Assembly (NCBI RefSeq): GCF_000350145.1
Contig: NZ_BAOL01000173.1
Location: 1-57,962, forward strand
Origin: Ilumatobacter nonamiensis YM16-303
GTDB taxonomy: Bacteria; Actinomycetota; Acidimicrobiia; Acidimicrobiales; Ilumatobacteraceae
DNA: 57,962 nt
Direction: 5' to 3'
Position 1 is the stretch's first letter; each line of letters starts with the position of its first letter. Below, piece by piece: positions 19,496 to 31,009 of this stretch. A program made the translations under genes and the position numbers. Below the pieces are notes generated by a model. The model did no database searches. It was not told the DNA's origin and worked only from the letters and a program-made list of their open reading frames with translations.

Positions 19496-19500
19496 AGTGT

Positions 19501-19527
19501 TACGTAACGGGTCAGACCCGTCACGTA
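19501..19527. repeat. Near-perfect palindrome 13-1-13 between pyrR and pyrB
   Basis: TACGTAACGGGTC, one A, then GACCCGTCACGTA; one A-C mismatch at 19506/19522. It starts 5 bases after the pyrR stop and ends 14 bases before pyrB. Its core GGGTC-n-GACCC is also the core of the palindrome at 45825-45855. It lies inside an operon, so a plain terminator would be odd. Confidence 0.85.
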
Positions 19528-19541
19528 GCGGGGGGAGCGCG

Positions 19542-20498
19542 ATGAGTCGGTCGTTGTTGTCGATCGAGGAGCTGGGGACCGCGGGCGTGCAGCGGATCCT
19601 CGATCTGGCCGACACGATGGCCGAGGTCAACCGGCGGCCGAACCCGAAGGTGCCGGCGCTGCGCGGCAAGACCGTGTGCAGCGTGTTCTTCGAGGACTCG
19701 ACGCGGACCCGGTTGAGCTTCGAGACCGCTGCCAAGCGACTCTCTGCGGACACGATGACGTTCGCCGTGTCGCAATCGAGCCTCAACAAGGGCGAGAGCC
19801 TGCGGGACACCATCGAGACGATCGCCGCGATGGGTGTGGACGCGTTCGTCATTCGTCACAAGTCGACCGGAGCCCCCTGGCTCGTCGACGGGTGGACCAA
19901 CGCCGCGGTGATCAACGCCGGCGACGGCTGGCACTCGCATCCCACGCAGGGCCTGCTCGACACCTACACCGTGCGGACTGCACTCAACCGGCCCGACGGC
20001 TTCGACGGGCTGCGGGTCGCGATCGTCGGCGACATCAAGCACAGCCGCGTCGCTCGCTCGACCACGGCTGCGTTCACGGCGCTCGGTGCCGACGTGACCT
20101 GGGTTGCACCGCGGACGTTGCTCCCACCCGTCGTCCACGAGCACGTCGAGAACGACATCGACGCGGTCCTGGACCGCGACGGTGGCGTCGACGTCCTGTA
20201 CATGCTGCGGATGCAACAGGAGCGGATGAACGAGGCGCTCGTCCCGAATCTCCGTGAGTACACCGCGCGCTTCGGATTGACACCGGAACGGGCCGCGCGC
20301 CTGGCACCGCACACGCTGGTGATGCACCCCGGCCCGATGAACCGGGGGGTGGAGGTCGCGGTCGATCCCGCTGAACTCCCGGGAGCGCTCATCACGCAAC
20401 AGGTCACCAACGGCATCGCCGTGCGGATGGCCGTTCTGTTCGACCTGCTGTCGGCCGAGTCGCCGGAGCAGTCCCTCACCGAAGGACCCACCACATGA
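19542..20498 (+). CDS. pyrB: Aspartate carbamoyltransferase, catalytic chain
   Basis: ATCase catalytic chain (318 aa), which joins carbamoyl phosphate and aspartate. The carbamoyl-phosphate loop FFEDSTRTRLSFE (about 50-62) and the motifs HPTQGLLDTYTV and VMHPGPMNRG are present. The ATG at 19542 follows a GGGGGAG ribosome site. No pyrI regulatory chain is nearby, as expected where PyrR controls expression. Its stop overlaps pyrC (ATGA). Confidence 0.97.
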   Translation: MSRSLLSIEELGTAGVQRILDLADTMAEVNRRPNPKVPALRGKTVCSVFFEDSTRTRLSFETAAKRLSADTMTFAVSQSSLNKGESLRDTIETIAAMGVDAFVIRHKSTGAPWLVDGWTNAAVINAGDGWHSHPTQGLLDTYTVRTALNRPDGFDGLRVAIVGDIKHSRVARSTTAAFTALGADVTWVAPRTLLPPVVHEHVENDIDAVLDRDGGVDVLYMLRMQQERMNEALVPNLREYTARFGLTPERAARLAPHTLVMHPGPMNRGVEVAVDPAELPGALITQQVTNGIAVRMAVLFDLLSAESPEQSLTEGPTT

Positions 20499-21778
20499 GC
20501 CTGCTCATCACCGGAGCGACGCTGCTCGACCAGAACGGCCGGCGTGGCGGCGCCCTGAGGATCGAGGACGGAGCGATCACCGAGGTGGGCGAGAACCTCG
20601 AATCGATCGATGGCGATGATCTCATCGACGCATCCGGGCTCGTGGTTTCTCCCGGATTCGTCGACCTGCACACGCACCTGCGCGAGCCGGGCCGCGAGGA
20701 GGCCGAGACGATCGAAACGGGTTCCCGCGCGGCGGCCCTGGGTGGATACACGGCGGTCGTGGCGATGCCGAACACCGACCCGACGCAGGACTGCGTGAGC
20801 GTCGTGGAGTTCGTCCGTCGCCAGGGGCAGGCAGCAGGACTCTGTGACGTCCACCCGTCGGCGTCGATCACCGTCGGTCGAGCGGGAACACAGCTGACGC
20901 CCTTCGCCGAGCTGGCCGCCGCCGGGGTCAAGCTGTTCACCGACGACGGCAACGGGGTCCAGGACCCGCTGCTCATGCGGCGGGCGTTCGAGTACGCGCT
21001 GGGCCTCGACGTGACGATGGCGCAGCACTGTGAGGTCGAGCGCCTCACCGGGGGAGCGGTGATGCACGAGGGTGACTGCTGCAGCCATCTCGGGCTTCCC
21101 GGATGGCCGTCGCTCGCCGAGGAACTGATGGTGCATCGCGACATCGAGTTGGTGCGCCTCACCGGTGCGCCCGCACACTTCCTCCACCTGTCGACGTCTC
21201 GCAGCGTCGAACTCGTGCGAATGGCCAAAGCCGACGGACTCCCGGTCACGGCCGAGGCCACGCCACACCACATCAGCCTCACCGACGAACTGCTCCGGAG
21301 CTACAGCGCGATCTACAAGGTCAACCCACCACTGCGCACGATGGACGACGTCGAAGCGGTCCGTGAAGGTCTCCTCGACGGCACGATCGACGCGCTCGCC
21401 ACCGACCACGCACCGCACGTGTCGGAGTCGAAGGAACAACCGCTCGACCAGGCGCCGCCGGGGATGCTCGGGCTCGAAACCGCCCTTGGGGTGGCGATTG
21501 CCCACCTCGACACCGACCTCGCCACGGTCGTCGGAGCGCTGTCGTGGAAGCCTGCCGCGATCGCCGGAATCGGCGACGCCCACGGGCGCCCGATCGAGGC
21601 CGGCGAGCCCGCCAACCTCACGGTGTTCGACCCCACCGAGGAGTGGGAGGTCGTCCCTGCCCGGCTCGCCAGCAAGTCCCGCAACACCCCCTATGTCGGC
21701 GTCCCGCTGCGCGGGAAAGTGAAGCACACGATCCTGAACGGTGTGCCGACAGTGAAAGATGGAGTCGCCCAGAAATGA
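20495..21778 (+). CDS. pyrC: Dihydroorotase
   Basis: Type I dihydroorotase (427 aa), which closes carbamoyl-aspartate to dihydroorotate. Metal ligands are in VDLHTHLREPG, and the active-site Asp is in ATDHAPH; the substrate loop YKVNPPLRT is intact. Start and stop overlap pyrB and carA by 4 bases each, so the whole segment is translationally coupled. Confidence 0.97.
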   Translation: MSLLITGATLLDQNGRRGGALRIEDGAITEVGENLESIDGDDLIDASGLVVSPGFVDLHTHLREPGREEAETIETGSRAAALGGYTAVVAMPNTDPTQDCVSVVEFVRRQGQAAGLCDVHPSASITVGRAGTQLTPFAELAAAGVKLFTDDGNGVQDPLLMRRAFEYALGLDVTMAQHCEVERLTGGAVMHEGDCCSHLGLPGWPSLAEELMVHRDIELVRLTGAPAHFLHLSTSRSVELVRMAKADGLPVTAEATPHHISLTDELLRSYSAIYKVNPPLRTMDDVEAVREGLLDGTIDALATDHAPHVSESKEQPLDQAPPGMLGLETALGVAIAHLDTDLATVVGALSWKPAAIAGIGDAHGRPIEAGEPANLTVFDPTEEWEVVPARLASKSRNTPYVGVPLRGKVKHTILNGVPTVKDGVAQK

Positions 21779-22892
21779 ATGCGGAAACCGATCCCAGGAA
21801 ACCGACGGAGGGCCAGCTCGTCCTCGCCGACGGAAGCGTGTTCGAAGGAGATCTGATCGGCGCTCCGGTGCCGATCGCGACCGGTGAAGTCGTCTTCAAC
21901 ACCTCGCTCAGCGGCTATCAGGAGATCATCACCGATCCGAGCTACGCCGGCCAGATCATCACCTTCACGTATCCCCACATCGGCAACTACGGAATCAACG
22001 CGACCGACTTCGAGTCGGTCGGCACGTTCTGTCGCGGCGTCGTCGTGCGTGACCTCGCCCGCCGCCACAGCAACTTTCGCGCCCAGGCCGACCTCGGTTC
22101 GATGCTCTTTCAGCAGGGTGTGCCGGGCATCGCCGGTGTCGACACGCGGCGGCTCACCCGCCTGGTCCGCGACCACGGCGCGATTCCCGGTGCCTTCGGA
22201 GCGGCCGGCTACGACGAACTCGTCGCCGCGGCGCAAGCCGAACCGGGCACCGACGGCGTCGACCTCGTCCACACGGTCACCACGCCGGTCGGCTACTCGG
22301 TTCCCGCGGTCGACCCCGACCATCGCCGTCGCATCGTCGCCGTGGACTTCGGCATGAAGCGCAACATCGCACTCAGCCTGGCGAAGTACGGCCACGTCGA
22401 CGTCGTCCGCGCCGATACCAGTGCCGCCGACATCCTGGCCATGGAGCCCGACGGAGTCTTCCTGTCGAACGGACCCGGTGATCCGGAGATGGCGCCGTAC
22501 GCCGTCGAGTCGATTCGCGGTCTGCTCGGAACGGTGCCGATCTTCGGGATCTGCCTCGGACATCAGTTGCTCGGGCGAGCGATCGGTGCCGACACGGTCA
22601 AACTCCCGTTCGGACACCACGGCGCGAACCACCCCGTGAAGAACCTTGCGACCGAGCGCATCGAGATCACCAGCCAGAACCACAACTTCGCGGTCGATGC
22701 GAGCAGCCTCCCCACGAATGCAGAGATGACCCACGTGAACCTGAACGACGGAGTGTGCGAAGGGCTCGCGGTCGCCGACGAGCGCGCCTTCAGCGTGCAG
22801 CACCATCCCGAAGCGAACCCCGGACCGCACGACGCGAACTACCTCTTCACACAGTTCGCCGAGTTGATGAACGACTCGCGGGCGGTGCACTG

Positions 22893-22893
<1 letters not shown>
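21775..22893 (+). CDS. carA: Carbamoyl-phosphate synthase small subunit
   Basis: CarA (372 aa) is the glutaminase subunit. The triad is Cys260 in FGICLGHQ and His344 and Glu346 in [12 protein letters not shown]. The N-terminal domain has [11 protein letters not shown] and [12 protein letters not shown] 21775 overlaps the pyrC stop; longer frames run back into pyrC and lack homology. The mycobacterial operon has an extra membrane-protein gene between pyrC and carA; here there is none. Confidence 0.97.
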
Positions 22894-26267
<3,374 letters not shown>

Positions 26268-26279
<12 letters not shown>

Positions 26280-26372
26280 GCGCAGGCGTCGGTCTCACAT
26301 CTCACCGCACGGGATCTGCCGCGTCGTCGGTGAGAACGCGGACGACCTGTTGGTCTCACATCTCACCGCACG
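26268..26372. repeat. Repeat cluster between carB and pyrD (hairpin plus 21-base direct repeat)
   Basis: GGTGAGATGTGAG (26268-26280) is perfectly complementary to CTCACATCTCACC (26294-26306) across 13 bases. A 21-base unit (GGTCTCACATCTCACC then GCACG) occurs at 26291-26311 and again at 26352-26372. A shorter GGTGAGA at 26329-26335 can pair with the second copy. So the gap holds two hairpin-like units in tandem. The left arm contains the carB stop codon. Confidence 0.9.
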
Positions 26373-26391
26373 CCGGGTGGTCGGGGTGCTG

Positions 26392-27291
26392 ATGGAGACC
26401 GTGGTCGGGTCGGTGACCTTGCCGGGGCCCGTGATGACGGCGTCGGGAACGGCGGGCTACGGCGACGAACTCGCGCCGTTCATGGACCTGTCGCAACTGG
26501 GCGCGGTGGTGACGAAGTCGCTCGCCCCGTACGAATGGGCCGGGAACCCCGCCCCGCGTGTGCACCCGACCGCGCAGGGGATGATGAACGCCGTCGGCCT
26601 GCAGGGTCCTGGCGTCGAGTACTGGCTGGCCAACGTGTTGCCCACGCTGCTGGCGACCGGCGCAACGGTGGTCGCATCGATCTGGGGGCGATCGGTGGAG
26701 GAGTATCGGCGGGCCGCCGAGATGCTCGCCGTCGCTCCCGCCGGCGTGGTCGCCGTCGAGGTCAACCTGTCGTGTCCGAACCTCGAAGGGCGCGGATCGA
26801 TCTTCGCCCACGATGTCGAACTCTCGGCCGAGGTCATCGCAGCGACCGAAGCGTGCGGTCGGCCCCGATGGGCGAAGCTCAGCGCGAACACCGATCGGAT
26901 CATCGACGTCGCCGGAGCCGTTCACGGAGCGGGCGCCGAGGCGGTCACGTGCATCAACACCTTGCTCGGGTTGGCCTACGAGCCCGAGACGTTGCGGCCC
27001 GTTCTCGGTGCCGGTGGCGGAGGACTGTCGGGTCGGGCGATCCATCCGGTGGCGGTTCGAGCCGTGCACGACGTCCACGCGGCGCTTCCGGGTCTGCCAA
27101 TCATCGGGGTCGGGGGAGTGGCGTCCGGGTGGGACGCGGTCGAGATGCTGCTCGCCGGGGCCAGCGCGGTCCAGGTCGGAACCGCCACCTTCGCCGATCC
27201 GCACGCTCCCGCCGATGTCCAGCGCGAGTTGGGGAACTGGGCTGCAGAGCGCGGGATCGCACGCGTCTGCGACGTGACTGCACTAACGTGA
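26392..27291 (+). CDS. pyrD: Dihydroorotate dehydrogenase, class 1 type
   Basis: A 299-residue FMN enzyme that oxidises dihydroorotate to orotate. VMTASGTAGYG, KSLAPYEWAGNP, NAVGLQGPG and VEVNLSCPN are conserved. The active-site base is Cys128 in SCPN, which marks class 1; class 2 enzymes have Ser here. Class 1B works with an iron-sulphur PyrK subunit, which is absent from this operon. The KLSAN segment replaces the usual K-L-(S/T)-P-N. ATG 26392 is chosen; GTGs at 26377 and 26386 are alternatives. It occupies the place where mycobacteria have pyrF. Confidence 0.9.
   Translation: METVVGSVTLPGPVMTASGTAGYGDELAPFMDLSQLGAVVTKSLAPYEWAGNPAPRVHPTAQGMMNAVGLQGPGVEYWLANVLPTLLATGATVVASIWGRSVEEYRRAAEMLAVAPAGVVAVEVNLSCPNLEGRGSIFAHDVELSAEVIAATEACGRPRWAKLSANTDRIIDVAGAVHGAGAEAVTCINTLLGLAYEPETLRPVLGAGGGGLSGRAIHPVAVRAVHDVHAALPGLPIIGVGGVASGWDAVEMLLAGASAVQVGTATFADPHAPADVQRELGNWAAERGIARVCDVTALT
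27284..27289 (+). promoter_or_regulatory. -10 hexamer TAACGT for mihF (leaderless)
   Basis: TAACGT lies in the last codons of pyrD and ends 6 bases before the mihF ATG; no ribosome site is present. Confidence 0.6.
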
Positions 27292-27295
27292 ATCC

Positions 27296-27604
27296 ATGGC
27301 AACACCACCACAGTTGACCCCGGAGCAGCGGGCGGCTGCGCTGCAGAAGGCGGCAGAGGCTCGGACCGCCCGAGCAGAGATCAAGGCCCGCCTGAAGATG
27401 GGTTCGATGTCGCTCGCCGAGGCGCTCGAGTCCGATGACAACAACGTTGGCAAGCTGAAGGTCGTGTCCATGCTGGAATCGCTTCCCGGCGTGGGCAAGG
27501 TCAAGGCCCGCAAGCTGATGGAAGAGATCGGCATCGCTGACAACCGTCGCGTGCAGGGCCTCGGCGCTCAACAGCGCAAGTCGTTGCTCGACGAGCTGCA
27601 TTGA
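27296..27604 (+). CDS. mihF: Actinobacterial integration host factor (mIHF)
   Basis: A 102-residue nucleoid-associated DNA-binding protein of the actinobacterial IHF type, unrelated in sequence to HU/IHF of proteobacteria. The C-terminal half has the helix-two-turn-helix core SLPGVGKVKARKLMEEIGI followed by RRVQGLGAQQR. The N-terminal helix is rich in Ala, Arg and Lys. It is encoded just before gmk, its standard actinobacterial position, and is one of the clearest taxonomic markers in the window. Leaderless start at ATG 27296. Confidence 0.95.
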   Translation: MATPPQLTPEQRAAALQKAAEARTARAEIKARLKMGSMSLAEALESDDNNVGKLKVVSMLESLPGVGKVKARKLMEEIGIADNRRVQGLGAQQRKSLLDELH

Positions 27605-27644
27605 AGCGACCGGGATCTCAAGCGCCGCGATCCGCTCTGATCGC

Positions 27645-28181
27645 ATGATCATCGTCGTTTCCGGACCCGGAGGGGTCGGAAAGGGCACGATTGTCGATGC
27701 CCTGGTTCGCCGCGACCCGCGCCTGTGGTTGAGTCGCTCCTGGACGACGCGTGACCGTCGCCCGTCCGAATCCGAGGACGCCTATGTGTTCACGACCCCG
27801 GAGGAGTTCGAACAGCGGATCTCCGATGGTCGATTCCTCGAATGGACCGAGTTCCTCGGCAACTACTACGGCACGCCGACACCCGAAGCGGGCGACGACC
27901 GTGACCTCGTGCTCGAGATCGAGGTCGACGGCGCCCAACAGGTCAAGCGGATCGCTCCGGACACGATGCTGATCTTCGTGCTTCCGCCGTCCCGAGCCGA
28001 GCAGGAACGTCGGTTGCGCGGCCGTGGCGATCTCGATCACAAGGTGCTCGCACGGCTGAAGAAGGCCGAGGAGGAAGAACCGATCGGCCGCGAGCTCGCC
28101 GACCACCTCGTGGTCAACGACGATCTGGAATCGACGATCGACGAGATGCTCGCGATCATCGACGACGCCCGCCAGGGTTGA
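27645..28181 (+). CDS. gmk: Guanylate kinase
   Basis: Gmk (178 aa) phosphorylates GMP to GDP. The P-loop GPGGVGKGT is at residues 7-15, and GMP-site residues appear in RSWTTRDRRPSE and YYGTP. It is somewhat shorter than the usual 190-210 residues, starting directly at the first strand. The 40 bases before the ATG show no clear -10 hexamer or ribosome site, so it probably depends on the mihF transcript. Confidence 0.96.
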   Translation: MIIVVSGPGGVGKGTIVDALVRRDPRLWLSRSWTTRDRRPSESEDAYVFTTPEEFEQRISDGRFLEWTEFLGNYYGTPTPEAGDDRDLVLEIEVDGAQQVKRIAPDTMLIFVLPPSRAEQERRLRGRGDLDHKVLARLKKAEEEEPIGRELADHLVVNDDLESTIDEMLAIIDDARQG

Positions 28182-28217
28182 GGCGGTCGAGACCGTCGGG
28201 GACGGCGGCGATGGCGG

Positions 28218-28223
28218 TACACT
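28218..28223 (+). promoter_or_regulatory. -10 hexamer TACACT for rpoZ (leaderless)
   Basis: TACACT ends 9 bases before the rpoZ ATG. Confidence 0.55.
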
Positions 28224-28232
28224 CCGTGAACT

Positions 28233-28562
28233 ATGGCGCTGGACCACGACACGATGATCAACCCGCCCATCGAGAGCCTTCTCGACAAGGTCGATTCGAA
28301 GTTCACGCTGGTCACGCTCGCGGCCCGGCGGGCCCGCAACATCAACTCGTACTTCAACCAGCTGGGTGACGGCCTCGGAGGCATGATTCCCCCGCAGGTG
28401 TCGTCCACGGCGCGCAAGCCGCTGTCGATCGGCTTCCAGGAGATCTCCGAGAAGAAGATCGTCTGGACCGAGGCCCCTGAGCCCGAGCCGGAACTCGAGA
28501 TCGACCCCGAGGCCGAAGCCCAGGCCGCAGCCGACGCGGCTGCCGCCGAGAGCGACGACTGA
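28233..28562 (+). CDS. rpoZ: DNA-directed RNA polymerase omega subunit
   Basis: Omega subunit (109 aa). The conserved core runs from [20 protein letters not shown] through AARRARNIN to the later [10 protein letters not shown]. An Ala/Glu/Pro-rich acidic tail of about 30 residues follows. It helps fold and hold the beta-prime subunit. It sits between gmk and coaBC, the usual order in actinobacteria and many other bacteria; coaBC follows after 7 bases. Confidence 0.95.
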   Translation: MALDHDTMINPPIESLLDKVDSKFTLVTLAARRARNINSYFNQLGDGLGGMIPPQVSSTARKPLSIGFQEISEKKIVWTEAPEPEPELEIDPEAEAQAAADAAAAESDD

Positions 28563-28569
28563 GCACACG

Positions 28570-29784
28570 GTGAACGCCCTCGCGGGCAAGCGCATCGTTC
28601 TCGGTGTGACCGGCGGGATCGCCGCGTACAAGGCGATCGAAGTCTCGCGGCGTCTCGTCGATGCCGGTGCCCATGTGGTGCCGATCATGACCGATGCGGC
28701 GCAGCAGTTCATCGGCTCGACCACACTCAGCGCGCTCGCGTCCGAGCCGGTCCAGACCGAGCTCTGGGACAACGCCACGACGCCGATCCCGCACACGAAG
28801 TTCGGTCAGACCGCAGACCTGATCGTGGTGGCCCCGGCAACCGCGAAGCTCCTGGCCGCGTACCGGATGGGGTACAGCCACGATCTGCTCACGAACACGC
28901 TGATCGCGACCCGCGCCCCGGTGATCGTGTGTCCGGCGATGCACACCGAGATGTGGGAACACCCGAGCGTCGTCGACAACATCGACACGCTGCGCGCCCG
29001 TGGCGTCCATGTGGTCGAGCCGGAATCGGGTCGACTCGCAGGCGGCGACAGCGGCGCCGGTCGGCTCGCGTCGCCCGCGTCGATCCTTGCAGCCGCCGAG
29101 CGGGTGCTGGGACCGAACGACCTCGCCGGAGCCACCGTGGTCGTGTCGGCCGGTGGCACGCGCGAACCGATCGATGCCGTGCGCGTCGTGGCCAATCGCA
29201 GCTCCGGCAAACAGGGCTACGCGGTCGCCGAGGAAGCCGCGGCGCGTGGGGCAACGGTGACCCTGATCTCGACCGTCGCGCTCCCGACTCCTCACGGCGT
29301 CACGGTGGTTCCCGTCGAGACCGCCGCCGAGATGCAGGCGGCGATCGAGGAACGGTCCGCATCGAGCGATGTGATCGTCATGGCGGCCGCGGTTGCCGAC
29401 TTCCGCCCCTCGTCGGCGGCGAGCGGCAAGATCAAGAAGCAGGACGGTGTCCCCGAGATCGTGCTCGAACCGACTCCCGACATCCTCGCCGGTCTCGGAG
29501 CGAACAAGCCGGCCGGGCAGGTCCTGGTCGGCTTCGCGGCCGAGACGAACGATCTGGTGGCGAACGCCCGGTCCAAGCTCATCCGCAAGAATCTCGACCT
29601 GATCGTCGCCAACGACGTCGGGGCCGATCGCGTTGGCTTCGCTCACGACACGAATGCCGTTACGCTGTTGAGGCCCGACGCGAAGCCTGTCGAGATCGAC
29701 CTCGCCGCCAAGCGAGATGTCGCCCGGGCCGTCATCAACACGATCGTCGAGATCCGAGCATCGACTCAGACAGGAAAAGACTGA
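28570..29784 (+). CDS. coaBC: Bifunctional phosphopantothenoylcysteine decarboxylase / synthetase CoaBC
   Basis: CoaBC (404 aa) makes 4'-phosphopantetheine for coenzyme A. The N-terminal flavoprotein CoaC half has GVTGGIAAYKA, APATAKLLA and PAMHTEMW (the actinobacterial variant of PAMN-x2-MW). The C-terminal CoaB half has SAGGTREPIDAVR, NRSSGKQGYA, AAAVADFRP and the Lys-rich GKIKK substrate loop. GTG start 7 bases after rpoZ. metK follows after 3 bases. Confidence 0.96.
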   Translation: MNALAGKRIVLGVTGGIAAYKAIEVSRRLVDAGAHVVPIMTDAAQQFIGSTTLSALASEPVQTELWDNATTPIPHTKFGQTADLIVVAPATAKLLAAYRMGYSHDLLTNTLIATRAPVIVCPAMHTEMWEHPSVVDNIDTLRARGVHVVEPESGRLAGGDSGAGRLASPASILAAAERVLGPNDLAGATVVVSAGGTREPIDAVRVVANRSSGKQGYAVAEEAAARGATVTLISTVALPTPHGVTVVPVETAAEMQAAIEERSASSDVIVMAAAVADFRPSSAASGKIKKQDGVPEIVLEPTPDILAGLGANKPAGQVLVGFAAETNDLVANARSKLIRKNLDLIVANDVGADRVGFAHDTNAVTLLRPDAKPVEIDLAAKRDVARAVINTIVEIRASTQTGKD

Positions 29785-29787
29785 CCC

Positions 29788-30978
29788 ATGGCCAACTACA
29801 CGTTCACGTCCGAAAGCGTCACCGAGGGCCATCCCGACAAGATGGCCGACCAGATCTCGGACTCGATCCTCGACGCGATCCTCACCGAGGATCCCGATGC
29901 CCGCGTCGCATGCGAGACGATGATCACGACCGGTCTCTGCGTCGTGGCCGGTGAGGTCAGCACGTCGGCATACGTCGAGATCCCGAAGATCGCGCGAGAC
30001 ACGATCAACGGAATCGGCTACGACAACGCCCTCTACGGGTTCGACGGCAACACCTGCGGCGTCATGGTCGCACTCGATCCGCAGAGCCCGGACATCGCAC
30101 AGGGTGTCGACACGTCCGAAGAGGTCCGCAGCGGCACGTCCGGCGAGGATCAGCTCAACCTGCAGGGTGCAGGCGACCAGGGGATGATGTTCGGGTACGC
30201 CTGCAACGACACCGACGTCTTGATGCCGCTGCCGATCAACACCGCCCACCGCCTCGCCGAGCGCCTCGCCGACGTGCGCAAGTCGGGTCAGATCCCGTAC
30301 CTGCGCCCTGACGCCAAGACCCAGGTCACGTTCGAGTACGACGAGAACGGCAAGCCGGTCTCGCTCAAGGGTGTGCTGATCTCCACGCAGCATCAGGAGG
30401 GCATCGATCGCGATTCGGTGATCCGCCCGGACCTGATCGACCAGGTGATCCGTCCGACCATCCCCGAGCAGTTCGCCGACGACGAGTACGAGATCTACAT
30501 CAACCCGACCGGCAAGTTCGTGCTCGGCGGGCCCTACGCCGATTGCGGTCTCACCGGGCGCAAGATCATCGTCGACACCTACGGCGGCATGGGCCGACAC
30601 GGTGGCGGCGCCTTCTCGGGCAAGGACCCGTCGAAGGTCGACCGCTCCGCCGCCTACGCCGGCCGCTGGGTCGCGAAGCACGTCGTCGCTTCCGGCGCCG
30701 CCGACCGTTGCGAGATCCAGCTCGCCTACGCGATCGGCATGGCACAGCCCATGAGCATTCTCGTCGAGACGTTCGGCACGGCCAAGGAGGACCCGACGAA
30801 GATCGAGGCTGCGGTGCGCGCCACGTTCGACCTGCGTCCCGGTGCGATCGTGCGTGACCTCGACCTCAAGCGTCCGATCTACAAGCAGTCCGCGGCGTAC
30901 GGCCACTTCGGTCGCGAGGAGTTCCCGTGGGAGCAGCTCGGCAAGCTCGACGACCTCAAGGCAGCGCTCGGCGCCTGA
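29788..30978 (+). CDS. metK: S-adenosylmethionine synthetase
   Basis: MetK (396 aa) makes S-adenosylmethionine from ATP and methionine. It begins with [21 protein letters not shown] and contains [25 protein letters not shown] and the P-loop-like [19 protein letters not shown]. All match the family over full length. It lies directly after coaBC; no SAM riboswitch could fit in the 3-base gap. Confidence 0.98.
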   Translation: MANYTFTSESVTEGHPDKMADQISDSILDAILTEDPDARVACETMITTGLCVVAGEVSTSAYVEIPKIARDTINGIGYDNALYGFDGNTCGVMVALDPQSPDIAQGVDTSEEVRSGTSGEDQLNLQGAGDQGMMFGYACNDTDVLMPLPINTAHRLAERLADVRKSGQIPYLRPDAKTQVTFEYDENGKPVSLKGVLISTQHQEGIDRDSVIRPDLIDQVIRPTIPEQFADDEYEIYINPTGKFVLGGPYADCGLTGRKIIVDTYGGMGRHGGGAFSGKDPSKVDRSAAYAGRWVAKHVVASGAADRCEIQLAYAIGMAQPMSILVETFGTAKEDPTKIEAAVRATFDLRPGAIVRDLDLKRPIYKQSAAYGHFGREEFPWEQLGKLDDLKAALGA

Positions 30979-31009
30979 CCGCCCGAGCAGCGCGCTCGCA
31001 CGGGTTCGT

